A DNA stretch of 64,000 nucleotides, from NCBI RefSeq assembly GCF_030247185.1, contig NC_080571.1, positions 67,556,172-67,620,171 of the forward strand, read 5' to 3'. Origin of the DNA: Malaya genurostris. Its lineage: Eukaryota > Arthropoda > Insecta > Diptera > Culicidae. The position numbers were made by a program, and so were the translations under genes. Positions 24,031 through 35,159 of this stretch are shown here, in pieces (position 1 is the first letter of the stretch; each line of letters opens with the position of its first letter). A model generated the notes under the pieces. That model searched no databases. It saw only the letters and a list, made by a program, of their open reading frames with translations, and was not told the origin of the DNA.

Positions 24031-25380
24031 TCAGTGTTTTCGTGGTCGACCTCTTCCCGGCCTCTTTGGGAAAGAGCCTTGCGCTTTCTGCATGTTGTTT
24101 GTTCCGGTCGGTTTCTCGTCGGCGCTTCCTCGAGGGTCTGTTTCGCTGTCGGTTCCGTCTATTTTTCGTTTCGTTGCTATTGGAGTTGACCTTTCACGGG
24201 CTTTGCCTTTTTCTTCCGTTTCCGTGTATTCACTTCCTTCCGACATCATCTGGTCTTGTTCGTCTTCAGAAATTTCGAGGTATTCGGCGTTTTTGCATTT
24301 TTTCAACATTTCTAACTCTGCTTTTATTTTATTGAAGTCGGCCAACAGGGCTCGCATCTGTTTGAGCTCTTCTCGAAGGTTCTTGATTTCATTGTCCTTT
24401 TTGATATCCTCTTCAGTGTTTTTCAGTTTCCGTATTTCTTCTTTCAGTAGCTGGATCTCGTCGTCCTTTCTCATGTTCTCTAATCTATTCTGAGCACCGC
24501 AAATTGCTGCATATGAGTGTTCTCCGTACTGCTTGGAGTACTCTTTCCTAGCTTCGCTGAAAGATATTCCCTTTTCGATTTTGATTTTTATTAATTTTTC
24601 TTCCTTTATGTATTGTGGGCACTTTCGGCTGGTGGGAGAATGGCCACCTTTACAATTTTTACAGTATGGGGCGTCTTTGCAAGCATCCATTTCAAGTTTG
24701 TGGTCTCCTGAGCAGTTTTGGCAGACTGCGTTGTTAGGACATTTGGCTTTCGTGTGACCGTAACTGCAACAGTTAAAACAGATCATTGGATTTGGAATGA
24801 ACTCTCTTGTTTCTACTCGAAGCGGACCGATGTTTATATGTTTAGGGAATGTAGTACCGTGAAACGTAAGAACCAAGGTTGGTGTGTTTACACGGTCGTT
24901 TTCCTTCCTTCTCGTGATTCTTCTAACATCTAATACTCCAAGGTGCTCCAGTTCTTGTTTTATTACTTCGGTGGGCACGTCGATAGCGTCCCGACAGCTT
25001 AGCACGCAGCGGGTTTTGTTTAAAGTTGGGTGAGATTCAACTATTACGTCTGTTCCATCAATCAGTTTATTCATAAGGATCAGTTTTTTAGCTTGCTCGT
25101 CACTTCTTGTTTTCAGGACGTATTTAGTTCCTCGCTCTTCGGTGTAAGCTGATTCAATTTTTCCTCCGCAAGTTGTTTCAATGGATTTTCCAATGGTGAA
25201 TGGGTTCTTCGGGAGAGGTTTTTCCCCAGCAGCACGTAGCTGTAATATGATTCGCTGGCCATGTATCCCGTAACGGTCCATCCACTCGGGGATCGTTCTT
25301 TCATTCTCGTTTGTTTGGCTGTTTCCGGGTGGATTATCCGGCGGTACGTTCCTCTCAAAGGAGGTGCTTGCTGACTCCAT
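24031..25380 (-). CDS. LINE ORF1: gag-like RNA-binding protein
   Basis: 449 codons, uninterrupted. N-terminal ~90 residues are polar and variable; ~90-200 form an RRM-like region (YVLKTRSDEQAKKL, TRCVLSCRDAI, TLVLTFHGTTFP). Three CCHC-type zinc knuckles follow at about 200-255: CFNCCSYGHTKAKC, CQNCSGDHKLEMDAC and CKNCKGGHSPTSRKC. A Lys/Glu-rich predicted coiled coil (about 300-370, with repeated EEIRKLK, EELKQMR and ELEMLKK) comes next, then a basic tail ending RPGRGRPRKH, an AT-hook-like motif. Such proteins coat the element RNA and help its nuclear return. Ends 133 bp before ORF2. Confidence 0.92.
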   Translation of the reverse strand: MESASTSFERNVPPDNPPGNSQTNENERTIPEWMDRYGIHGQRIILQLRAAGEKPLPKNPFTIGKSIETTCGGKIESAYTEERGTKYVLKTRSDEQAKKLILMNKLIDGTDVIVESHPTLNKTRCVLSCRDAIDVPTEVIKQELEHLGVLDVRRITRRKENDRVNTPTLVLTFHGTTFPKHINIGPLRVETREFIPNPMICFNCCSYGHTKAKCPNNAVCQNCSGDHKLEMDACKDAPYCKNCKGGHSPTSRKCPQYIKEEKLIKIKIEKGISFSEARKEYSKQYGEHSYAAICGAQNRLENMRKDDEIQLLKEEIRKLKNTEEDIKKDNEIKNLREELKQMRALLADFNKIKAELEMLKKCKNAEYLEISEDEQDQMMSEGSEYTETEEKGKARERSTPIATKRKIDGTDSETDPRGSADEKPTGTNNMQKAQGSFPKRPGRGRPRKH

Positions 25381-26223
25381 TTTGCCAGCAAGCCCTAACG
25401 GGTTACTCGTTAAGTTATTCGCTCAGTACTGCAGCTTACGTTTGCCGAGTATTTAAAGTGTGCGGTTCGTGTGCGTTCTTGCCTAGGCAAGTAACGTCTA
25501 CCCTTTCACCTTGTTCTTTATTGATCCACCCAAGGGTTAAAGGTACAAGTGGTCAAATGCGCGGCTCCGCCGGGGCGGATGACGACTACGCTTTTTCCTG
25601 CTACTATTTCGACCAAGCGTTAGAAGGTCCAGTCAAAATAGGAACGTTTTAACCTATTCTGTGAAGCCTGCCCAATACGTTCAAAGGTGCTGACAGGTTC
25701 AATTTGTTTTTTATATATTACTACTCCACCGATAGTAATTCTATGACGCCTCTTGGTACTTTATTCGCGTAGAACTCGCGTGCCTATTGTAGCTAGCAGT
25801 TTTAAATCAGTCACCTCCAACAAGCGAAAGCAGGTGGCTCTCTATGCGACAGAGAGATCAGTTTTGTCGGAGCTCTCAGTTGCGACTAGCGGGCGCCAGA
25901 GCTCGGTGCATGCAACGTTGCATGCAAGCCTGCAAGGCTAATCGGCTTGCTGTCTCTGTTGCGGCTGCGTTCTTGTTCGTTTCGACTGTTTCGACTAGCT
26001 GTCTTGTTTACTTCAGCTGAGTGAAAGTAAAACCAAGATGTTGGTTTCTCCTTTCTACGGAGTGAACGATGCTCGCTCCAACGTCACTTAGCACTCGGTA
26101 CTTTAGACTGCCGCGGTTACTAACACTTTTCTTCAGAAAGTCCTATATGCACTCGAATTTTGATAACAAAAACCTTTGTGAAACTTCAGTGAGTTTTACT
26201 GTGGCACAGATATAAACAGACTG
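25381..26223 (-). promoter_or_regulatory. LINE 5' leader with presumed internal promoter
   Basis: 843 bp between the element's 5' end and ORF1. GC-richer than the surroundings. It starts CAGT, consistent with an initiator-type internal promoter, though that function is inference. It contains a perfect 20-bp palindrome at 25907-25926 and several upstream ATGs. Confidence 0.65.
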
Positions 26224-26233
26224 GGACAATACT
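26224..26233. repeat. Target-site duplication of the LINE, right copy
   Basis: GGACAATACT, identical to 19851-19860. Confidence 0.9.
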
Positions 26234-26449
26234 TGGAATAATCGTTAAATTCGTTTTATTTTAAAATCATGTATTTTCGATCTCGAAAGAACGAACCGAA
26301 TCTAATTGTACTCTCAATAAGTAACGTTCTCTTCTTCGATTTGAATAGTATTAAAAATTTGTCGGAAACCGGCAAAAAGACCTCACCTGGGTTAACATCA
26401 TCGAACCTTTCAACATCGAGATTTCAACATTCGAAAAGTCAATGTCAAT

Positions 26450-27420
26450 CGAGCTGATTCAGTAGTCAAGTTTGAATTAATTTCTCAGTTCATCTGGGAG
26501 ACGATCATGAACTTCATTTGACAGCTAACGGTGGTTTATTGACGTTTTTATTCTAATTAGGTTTACACGAACATGACATAACCTCAAAAAATGAATAGAA
26601 TTAATTTTTTTTTCATAGCCGCCGGTGGTTTGTTTACAGTTTAAAAGTTCATCAGAGGTTCATCGTTTGAATTTAAAAATTGCAAGTCGCCTCACATCAA
26701 ACAGATTTATACAAATATCAGTCCTTGATGTTGGAAACGCATACAGGGCAATCTTTCCACAGGGAAACACGTTTTAACAGGCACTTTTTCTTTATGTTTC
26801 AATGTTTAATTCGCAGTCGCTAAACAAAACAAAGCACAGTCTGCTGTCAAAGATTCATTGGCAGTTCATTTGTGTCGTCATCGTGTAAAACCTAATTGGA
26901 ACTGAACAAATGAACTCGTGATGATTAAAGTTCATGTTTGATATGTACCTGTGGTTTGCTTACAACAACACGTATTTATATTAGAATGAACATGTGAACA
27001 AACACCGTTAGCTTTAAAATGTTATTAGGTTTTTTACCGTCACTTCTAACCTCAATCGGATGAACACATTTTGACAGTTCAGCAGTACTGTTTGTAAACA
27101 GAAATTTCTTTTGTTTGTTTATTGACAAATTGGATCAGACCATTTACGATCCGTATCGCCTAAATAAAGTTTTAAAACATTTGTTCACGATTGAATACGG
27201 TTCGTTTTTGATATTTATTAAATATAAGTGACTAGTTGCAAAGTGTGAAGATGATTGATTAAGATGTGCTCTTCGATTTTTGTTTAAGCTTGTTTGTAAA
27301 CAGTACCGCTGAACTGTCAAGGATAAATACTTGTTTATTTGTGTCGTCACGATAAAAAACCTAATTAATTATGTGAGTTTTGTGAGGTTATGTCATGTTC
27401 GTGCAAAACCTAATAAGAGT
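26450..27420. repeat. Foldback-like cluster of nested inverted repeats
   Basis: Outer pair: 26552-26595 ('taattaggtttacacgaac', 'atgacataacctca') against 27375-27417 in complement, about 35 bp at high similarity. Inner pairs: 'ttgacagttcagcagtactg' at 27071 against its complement at about 27300-27320; 'agctaacggtg' at 26523 against 'caccgttagct' at 27004. Non-coding. The outer arms would define a ~866-bp TIR element; the extra pairs suggest a more complex foldback or nested insertions. Confidence 0.65.
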
Positions 27421-28248
27421 AACAGCATTTGTCTTGCTTCAGCTTATCTTCGTAAGAAAGTTTCTGCTGGAAATCGAATTCTGCAATGACGATATTATAG
27501 TCATCCACTATTATACGTTGAAAGAGATACGAGACAGATGAATGCATTTCTTGGTAGTTGTACCAATAGTAGTGAATTGGTGATAAAAGGTAAAACTAGC
27601 AATTATTCTATGCCTCCTATGTTTTAGAGTACAGCCAGAGTGACTATAGTCACCATTTGAGAATCAATGCTGCGTCACGTTCACTCTGGTATCGATTGCT
27701 TTGATTGAGTGTAACAAACTCGCGCGCGCAATTTGACACTTTGCGTGACAATTGCACCACAAACGAATGTCCAGACATGACAGTCACGATATTTTTTTGG
27801 CGCACATCTACGGTCCTCCATGAAACTGGCAACAATGGTGATAAACTGGTTGCACTGTTGAGTTCCCATCATCACATTTATAACATAAATGTCAAACCGT
27901 GAGAACCTTTCGATTCGTTAGCTCATTTGTATATATTGGGATTTCATGGTACACTTAATATTTTGTTTGTTTTGATGTAATCAGGTAACACCATGATCTC
28001 TCGTGTATTTAAATTAATAGCGAGAGGGCAGTTTACAGCAGATATGAATTATAGCAGTTAAATGGGAGTTACAATGTATACTTTTAGCGTTGGAAGTAAA
28101 GGTAGCTCGTAAAGCTCGGAATTCCAAGTGCTAACGCAGTAGATTTCCGACGTTCCATTATGTACTACGAAAAAGTCAGAGTAGATTGCATAAATGTTAA
28201 AAAATCAAAATGCGCAATCGATTGGTTTCGGTATGGTTTATCGTTTCA
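27421..28248. other. Intergenic, nothing recognised
   Basis: Short palindrome gtgactatagtcac near 27641; otherwise no gene, RNA or element identified. Confidence 0.4.
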
Positions 28249-28961
28249 ATGATGAGTCGAATTGATCCGGAAACGCGAAAGAAAATTCTGCACACTTGGT
28301 GCTCAGAAAGTGGTGTCACGTACAACGAAATTGAAAATCGGGTGAAAGTCCACCACACCAGTGTCAAAAATATTATCGAGATGTTCGGTAAGATCCTTTC
28401 CATGAAGGATTTGCCCGATCCGGTAGGAAAACGGGTCCCAGCCAGCCCGGCCGGGACTTGAAAGTGGTTGAGTACATCAGGAAAAACCCATCGGCGTCGA
28501 CGCGGGATTTGGCCAAGCAGTTCAACACCAGCATCGGGATGATTCAACGGATCAAAGTTCGGAACTCCCTGAAAACGTACAAGAAACAGAAGGTGCCGAA
28601 AAAGTCCCTGGTACAGCAAGTTCAGGCCAAAACAAGAGCGCGAAAACTGTATAACCGGATTCTACAGAATAAAGACGGATGCATCCTGATCGACGACGAA
28701 ACCTACGCCAAGGAAGACTCTCGAGCGCTGCCCAGACCGCAATATTATACGAAATCGGTATACCAGAACCTGGACGACGCTGACACCACGGTGGCGATGG
28801 AAAAGTTTAGGCAGAAGGTGTTGGTCTGGCAAGCAATTTGTACCTGTGGTTTGCGGTCGTCGATTTTCTTCACGAAGGGCACAATTAACTGCCACTGTAC
28901 AGAAAGCATAAGGCTCCTTCTCTCTTCTGGCAGGATTTGGCTTCGCTTTTTTATTCAATAA
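28249..28961 (+). pseudogene. Tc1/mariner-superfamily (ITmD37E-like) transposase pseudogene
   Basis: From ATG 28249 the first frame gives MMSRIDPETRKKILHTWCSE, a helix-turn-helix start, up to about 28460. The gene continues in another frame (28458-28961) with YIRKNPSASTRDLAKQFN, YKKQKVPKKSLVQQ, ILIDDETYAKED (Asp1), MEKFRQKVLVWQAICTCGLRS and TKGTIN. It stops making sense near 28895, so Asp2 and the C-terminal Glu are gone. One frameshift plus a 3' deletion. Related to, but not the same as, the element at 44019-45223. Terminal repeats not found. Confidence 0.78.
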
Positions 28962-29340
28962 TCAATGTTGCTAACTGTACTTTTTGCAAAAACCAAGAAA
29001 CCCCGTAAATATTTTGAATAGGATTGTTTTGAACAGATTTCTCCTTTCATCATCTCGGCAATGATCTCTGTTTGATTTGAATCAATTTTCAATTTGCAGT
29101 CCAATACGACAAAGGATCGCGAAAATCGGAGGAAATATTATATATGAATCCCAATTGCCGGTTTGCTTTGGAAATAAGTTTTTTGTTGTGAAGTTTAAAA
29201 GTTATTTCGCGATCAAGAACCACACCGATCTTTTACATGCTCTGTTCACGTTAGCGAGTGTCCTGCGATTTTGTAATCGAATACTATTGGTGCACTTTTT
29301 CGATGAAAAGAGATAATACTTCATTTTTCGATACTCAGTT
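28962..29340. other. Intergenic, nothing recognised
   Basis: AT-rich, no identifiable feature. Confidence 0.35.
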
Positions 29341-29590
29341 TCAAAAAATTCTTGGTACATATATTTGAAATGTATCTAGCATTTTTTGCAACTTCAGGCA
29401 ATTTAACAGAGTTTTAAGAATTTTGAAAAGTTTCGTATCGTCAGCATTCCTGCGGAAACAACGTTTACACATCATCAATGAAGATAGAGAACAGTAACGG
29501 GCCAAGGATACTACCTTGAGGCACTCCTGAAAGGTTCGTGAAGGTCTTTGATGTCGAAGATCCAATTTTAATCCGAACAAAGCGATTCGT
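29341..29590 (-). pseudogene. LINE reverse-transcriptase fragment (catalytic region)
   Basis: Minus-strand frame carries decayed RT motifs: SLARYCSLSSLMM (a degraded PQGS-ILGP...IDD block), then NADDTKLFKILKTL (YADD box with Tyr replaced by Asn). Belongs to a different, older LINE than the one at 19861-26223. Confidence 0.6.
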
Positions 29591-30199
29591 CAAGTAAGAC
29601 TGAAACTCCAAGTACCTCTAATTTTTTAAAGAGAATTCCGTGCCGCGATGGCAGATCGTGCGCACTGATGTTGCGTATTCCATCTTGTGTCGAAGTGGTG
29701 GCAGAGGAGAAAAAATCTGCATAAATCCGTATAACTTATTTTACATCTATTATAAATTACAGGGTTGTGTACGATACTTGACCGATCATGATAACATTAA
29801 AATGCAATTTTCCAACTCTCCCATTAACAGATTTGAATTTTGAAAATAGGAAAATAATTTTGGAACAACCAGTTATGGCATTTTTCCAAATTTACAAAAA
29901 AAAAAAATAACGAAGCATTCTTATCTACTATTCATTATTTCTACGATTTGGTCTCATTTGATTATTTGTTTCCTGGATATAATCAGATCAATTTTATGGC
30001 TGTTTTCGTTATTAAAGCGCATCATTTTATCAACAGGATTAGTTTGACGGATTTGAAGACTTCTAAGAGGCGGCTAAGAGGATAAAATGTTAGTTGTGAA
30101 AGCAATAATTCAGCACTTGTTAAGAAACAATGTTGATAAAATAAAGCATTGTAGCTTTGGGGCGTTCTTCGAGTGTTTGTAAGTTATATGATGGAAGAG
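29591..30199. other. Intergenic, nothing recognised
   Basis: AT-rich; no supported features. Confidence 0.35.
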
Positions 30200-30500
30200 A
30201 AAATGTAGTCCAGCTTATTTTACGAAACGCATACAGTAGAAATTGTTTTTGGATAGATTCGATGCATTCTTCGTGTACATGAGTTCCGTACTATGCTGTA
30301 ATATTCCAAAATTGGCATGACATAAGTTGTATATAATAATTTTATTGTGTAAGAGTCCTGAAATTTATGACTGAAACGTTTAAAGCCTAACATACTATTT
30401 GCTTTATTGACAAATGTGTCATAATGCTCCACAAAAGTAAGTTTTGAGTCTAAAATTACGCCTAGGCATCTAATAATTTTTCAATTTTCTAAAGCTAATT
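30200..30500 (-). pseudogene. LINE reverse-transcriptase fragment (post-catalytic region)
   Basis: Minus-strand frame 30220-30432 (MEHYDTFVNKANSMLGFKRF, then IKLLYTTYVMPILEYYSIV) plus upstream residues reading RCLGVILDSKL. This is the region normally just downstream of the YADD box, yet it lies on the 5' side of the 29341-29590 fragment, so the order is rearranged or two copies are present. Confidence 0.6.
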
Positions 30501-31429
30501 TTAGGAAGTTAGAGCCTTCAGTTGCTAATATATCATCGTCAATTGCACATTTTTATGAAAAAGAAGTATCTATGATTATCTTTATAAAACAACTTTGAAC
30601 TAAATCCATTAGTAAGCCACCGTTTTGCTCGAGATTTAAGTTTCCCGTATACGCACGACCCCATCGACAAATCAATTTATTTTTAAGTTAAAATATTTAA
30701 GTAATGCTTTCGAATCAAGTTAAATGTGGCAAATCCATCAAGAAATCACCGAGAAACAAGCACTTTAAATTAGGTACAAAAAATCTATTGCAGATAGTTC
30801 TGAGTTGCCCTGCTAGTTACAGGAGAATCAACAGCTGATCGGTATTCAAAATACTTAAGCGAACACGCTATGCAGCAAACGAAAAATGGCATCCATACAC
30901 CGCGGAAAAGTGACTATCCAGCGAGCGAATGGATGTAACTCTGTTTTGTCACCCATTCACTAGACAAGCTATACGTTCCATTCGCAGGCAGCCAGTGACA
31001 AAAGTGACTGAAGGATGACATCATTATGGCATGCTGTGATTGGCTGTGAATACTGAAACGACGTTGCCATTCATGCTTAAGAGAAATGTTTCCGTATCGA
31101 TTGGTTGTTAAATTATGTCAATCTCGAAACAAATGACTGAGTTACTACAAAGTTTGAGTGTATTTTGGAAGTTCAAGAGTTAATTAGTTTTATTGAGTTC
31201 AACTTGTGCATGTTTTCAATGATTTAACCCAGTAAAATTGGTCGGCCGGAATCGGCCCGATTGTCCAACCGATTGATCACGCTCCTCTATCATTATATTA
31301 TAGAAAAACAGACTTTCCTAAAAATCTGTATGAAATCAGCGTTTTTTGCAAAATCCGTATAAAATTCAGTAAATTTTATCAATGTACTTGAAAATCAGTA
31401 GAATACTGAAAAATCCGTATATCTGGAAA
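30501..31429. other. Intergenic, nothing recognised
   Basis: No supported feature. Confidence 0.35.
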
Positions 31430-31935
31430 CCCTGATTCCGTAATCAACCCGGTCAAATGTCGCTTTAAGGTCAATATGAATCGCATAAATCTGCAAGCCA
31501 CGGTCCATGTTTCATAAACAATTCGAAGTGAACTGCAAAAGATTCATCGAAACGGAACGTTTAGGGAAAAACTTATGCTACTGGGTGTCAATATAATTTC
31601 TGCAACAGACGAACAAAATGTCGTTAAAAATGATCTCAAACAGTTTTGAGCATGCGCACATGCAAGTAATTCCTCGGTAATTAGCAATATTGCACTTTTC
31701 GCCTTTTTTGTGAACCGGAAACATGAAGGATGGCTTCAAACAGTAGGAAACTCACTTTGTGGAACCGAAAGATTGAATGCTGACGGGTAACTCAAGACGA
31801 CTGAACAGTGCTTAAGCACAGACGAAGGAATTCCATCGGGACCTGCAGCAAATGATAGCTTTAGTTTTTTCAAGGCTGATACTGATTGTTGCTTTGCAAC
31901 GGGGCTCCGTTTAAATTCGAACACGCACATTGAAG
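31430..31935 (-). pseudogene. LINE reverse-transcriptase fragment (N-terminal palm)
   Basis: Minus strand in several frames: SFAAGPDGIPSSVLKH (31830-31870), NYRGITCMCACSKLFE (about 31640-31690) and DLKATFDRVD (31440-31475), which are RT blocks 1, 2 and A in the expected order. Stops and frameshifts interrupt it. Probably the same old LINE as 29341-30500. Confidence 0.62.
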
Positions 31936-32327
31936 AGCGGCTGTGAAAGCCGTGAACTTTTGTTGTCTGTGGAGACGAAACTGTCGTCTCTGTTAGGGAA
32001 GCTATGATAAGGCTTGGAAAACAGAGAAAATTAGAAAAGTTGTCACGTTTGTGATTTTTGCTCCTACGCTTAGTAACATTTTCAATCTTTCAACATTTTT
32101 ATTATGAACAAGAAATCAAGCCTGATTAGGAAAAATCGAGCCTTTGTTATTTATACTATCAAACAAAAACCAATCCATACCTTAGGTTTTTCCGTGACTG
32201 CTGACGTTAATTGATCAACGACTAGGTATTACCGAGTTGAGTAATGTCTATCGGTTAGTGCAAAGACATTGATTATGCATTTTCATAAATAGATTAGCTA
32301 CATGCTATGATAACGCACAGTGTGTAG
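31936..32327. other. Intergenic upstream of protease 3
   Basis: No element recognised; likely includes proximal regulatory sequence. Confidence 0.35.
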
Positions 32328-32334
32328 TATAAAA
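32328..32334 (+). promoter_or_regulatory. TATA box and initiator of protease 3
   Basis: TATAAAA 49 bp before the ATG, with the arthropod initiator TCAGT at 32359-32363, 31 bp downstream. Predicts a ~17-nt 5' leader. Confidence 0.85.
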
Positions 32335-32376
32335 GCTAGTTTGGGTAGGTAAACAAATTCAGTTATTGATTCGATT

Positions 32377-33323
32377 ATGAAGGCCTTCATTGTTCTAGTG
32401 TTGTGTGTTGCATCCGCCCTGGCGGGTTACGAAGAAGATCAGTGGTTGGAGAAAAACAGTGTGCGTCCTTTGGGTTTGGAGAATTTCAAGGAGCCCCGAT
32501 ATACAGGAAGAATCGTTGGTGGTGATGAAGTTTCTATCAGCGATTACCCGTTCCAGTTATCACTTCGTTCGAATAATGCTCACATTTGCGGCGGTTCGAT
32601 TATTTCAAGCAACTGGGCATTGTCGGCCGCTCATTGCACTCATCCACTGCCTGCAGTTAGCTCGGTATTTTTTTTTTCTGGGGAATTTAAAGTAAGATTA
32701 CCGAGAACTAAGCAAAGTATATCGTGATTCTAGATAACTTTCCGTGCTGGAAGCGCTAGTCGACTCACTGGAGGAACTGTGTTTCAAGCTGCTGAGATAA
32801 TAAACCATCCACAATACAATTCAAATACCCTCGATAACGATGTCTGTGTTATTCGAGTCACAACATCCTTCGCAGGAACGGACATCGCCCCAATCTCGCT
32901 CGTTTCAAGCGGAACCAGTATCGCTGCTGGTACTCGTAGTGTCGTATCTGGATGGGGTCTGACTGTCACCGGTGGATCCTTACCGGTCAACTTGAGAGCC
33001 GTCGATATTCCCGTTGTTGCTCACAGCACCTGTCAGAGTCAATGGGGAGCTGGAAGCGTCACCGTAAAGTAAGTTCTTTTTAGTAAATTTATCAATTTGA
33101 TAGTGAAACGTAACGTTCTGACTTTAACAGCATGGTTTGCGCTGGTGAGCCAGGACGTGACTCCTGCAACGGGGACAGCGGTGGTCCGCTCGTTACCGGT
33201 GGAAACCAGTTTGGTATTGTATCCTGGGGTGCTACACAATGTGGTGGTAACCTGGCTGGAGTGTATACCGACGTGGGTGCTAGTAGCATTCGCAACTTCA
33301 TCAGTTCGAATACCGGCGTGTAA
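32377..33323 (+). CDS. Trypsin-like serine protease 3, three exons
   Basis: Secreted S1 zymogen, probably a digestive trypsin. Exons 32377-32664, 32734-33068, 33131-33323 give 271 residues; introns 69 and 62 bp, phases 0 and 2. Signal peptide MKAFIVLVLCVASALAG; propeptide EEDQWLEKNSVRP... ends TGR|IVGG. Triad: His in SAAHC, Asp in DNDVCVI, Ser in GDSGGP. Asp189 present (GRDSCNGDSGGP), so Arg/Lys specificity is expected. Very close to protease 4 at 45783 in exons and intron 2, with the same exon lengths (288, 335, 193 nt). No intron follows SGWGLT, unlike protease 2. A TATA/initiator pair upstream and AATAAA at 33482 complete the gene. A longer upstream start is excluded because the TATA box leaves only ~17 nt. 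Confidence 0.95.
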
Positions 33324-33481
33324 TTTGTTTTGCTGAAGTGGATCAATAATACTCTCAAACTAAGCAAATTTTCAATCATTGAATTGTGTTCTGATGAAGA
33401 TCCGAAAGCATTCTTCCCTGTTACACCTGATAGTTGAATTTTTATAGGCTTACGCAAATGCGTGTGGTTTTTGATTGATTG

Positions 33482-33487
33482 AATAAA
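33482..33487 (+). terminator. Polyadenylation signal of protease 3
   Basis: AATAAA 159 bp after the stop codon. Confidence 0.7.
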
Positions 33488-33726
33488 TCTGGCTCTTTTG
33501 AATCTTGCTTGTGAAATGTTGCTTGATTTACAGCAATCAGTTGTTTCGCTGTGGCCCCACAGAACCACCAGCGCTCCCAAATCAACCAGAATATATGCTG
33601 TTTTTTTCTGAAATCGAATGGTTAGAATTAGGTACAGCTAATCGATTGTTGTTGTTTAAAAAATGCTGTCACTTAGTCAGGACACGAACCTTTCAATTTG
33701 AACGATTATTTTAGTTTTTGCTTATG

Positions 33727-33785
33727 ACAGACATGTCATATCGAAATCACTGTATACCGTGAAATCACATGTCTGTCACCCTGAA
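33727..33785. repeat. Hairpin with GACAGACATGT ends
   Basis: 'gacagacatgtcatatcg' at the left and 'aaatcacatgtctgtc' at the right form an inverted pair about 58 bp apart. The 'acatgtctgtca' motif recurs twice at 38405-38480, 4.7 kb away. Possibly the terminal region of a large element. Confidence 0.5.
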
Positions 33786-34694
33786 TCACGGTGGTATCAC
33801 GCGAGCATCATGATACAACGGTGATTCCCGTACTACGGTCATTTATCGTTGTACTGTGCAAAATCACATCACTGTTTACTGCTACCAGCGCCAATGGCGA
33901 TCGATGGTGAACTCATGAAACAATATTTCCTTCTTCTGAGTATCAAATAATTAACAACTTTCGTTTATTAAAAAAAATCTTGGTAAAATGTTAACAAGCA
34001 GCATAAAACTTATATACTTTGCAGCAAATTTTCAAAAAGCAGTCAAACCAAGAAATATTCATGAATTTGGTGAAGTTTTGAAATACAAATAAGGAAAACA
34101 ATTTATTCATATTTGTACAGAAAACCAGTACTATTGAGTAATTGTTTTCTAGTCAATAACATGTAAATTTATTGTTGAAATGGATTTGAAAACATAATGA
34201 TTCATATTTTGATTGCACATGTGGTAATAATAAAAGATAAATATCCATCAATAAACCAATTGTGTAATCATCCTGTTTATTGATGACCTATCGAAATTCC
34301 ATTTATCACATTGGTCTTCTATATTCACTTCTGGAAACTCTAAATCTTTTTATTACTTCGTCTTGTGTCATCGGGTTGAATGCCATTGGATGGAAAGAAA
34401 ACTTATTTTTAAATTGTTTAGAAAGAGTCTTATTTTGGGTATGAATAGAGAGAACAGCGAATAATGTCTTTCAGTGTGAGTAAATGGAAGCGGAACACGT
34501 ACCAAGTATGTAATTCAATTTAAGAAATACTCGTGATAGTTTTCATTGTTACTTCATAAATATAGTATAACAATTTTGAACTCCTCCAAATCCTAATAAA
34601 ACCATTATTAGATTATATTCCAGTGTAGTAGACCATTTTTCATAAGATTTATGAAGCAAAGTAAAGCATCAAACCTTTGTCAAATCTATTTCGG
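33786..34694. other. Intergenic, nothing recognised
   Basis: AT-rich, no coding frame or known repeat. Confidence 0.35.
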
Positions 34695-34828
34695 TAACGT
34701 GATTTCTTTTTTGAGTGTATGTTAATCATAAAGCTTAATTTGAAACCTTCTTGAATTTTAAATCATATTCAAGAAGGTTTCAAATTAAGCTTTATGATTA
34801 ACATACACTCAAAAAAGAAATCACGTTA
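34695..34828. repeat. Perfect 62-bp inverted repeat with 10-bp spacer
   Basis: Arms 34695-34756 and 34767-34828 are exact reverse complements over 62 bases. The spacer is 34757-34766. The outer 25 bases of each arm ('taacgtgatttcttttttga..') match the far end of the element that ends at 35953. Confidence 0.95.
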
Positions 34829-35153
34829 CTTCTACCTGAATACATATATGAATCTCATCCACCCAACTTTTCACATAAATTCTATTAGGTAGATAGATGA
34901 ATTGTACCAGATTGGTCTTATATCATGCATCTTAGTCGATAGGTAAATAATATATCACTTGTTCGTTAGAAGAAACGTGGGTTTCCTATATTTTTTAAAT
35001 GAAGTTCACGTAGTAGTTAGATGACTTGAACATACTTGTTGAGCATAGGAAAATCACATAACAATTACATGAAGTTGTACATGATTATATGATAAATGGA
35101 ACTCAATTAAAACGAACATTAATTTGAATAGGTATTTTTTTGCAGAATGCATT

Positions 35154-35159
35154 TTTATT
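35154..35159 (-). terminator. Possible polyadenylation signal of the small minus-strand gene
   Basis: AATAAA on the minus strand, 341 bp downstream of the stop; a possible 3' intron (GTAAGA near 35473, TTTTCAG near 35440) lies between. Confidence 0.45.

Larger units (their letters stand above)
19861..26223 (-). mobile_element. Full-length non-LTR retrotransposon (I-clade-like), 6.36 kb
   Basis: Minus-strand element bounded by a 10-bp target-site duplication (GGACAATACT at 19851-19860 and 26224-26233). From its 5' end: ~840-bp leader beginning CAGTCTGTTTATATCTGTG (26223 downwards), ORF1 (25380-24031), 133-bp gap, ORF2 (23897-19956), ~95-bp 3' end with a poly(A) tail (poly-T on +, 19861-19879). 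ORF2 has endonuclease, reverse transcriptase and RNase H, an arrangement found in the I, LOA and R1 groups. The endonuclease nicks the target, and the RT copies the RNA onto it by target-primed reverse transcription. Both ORFs are open and all catalytic motifs I checked are intact, so the insertion looks recent and possibly competent. Confidence 0.93.

Noticed and set aside
20374..24757. Many + strand frames of 70-230 codons
   Set aside because: Antisense shadows of the LINE ORFs, whose catalytic motifs read on the minus strand.
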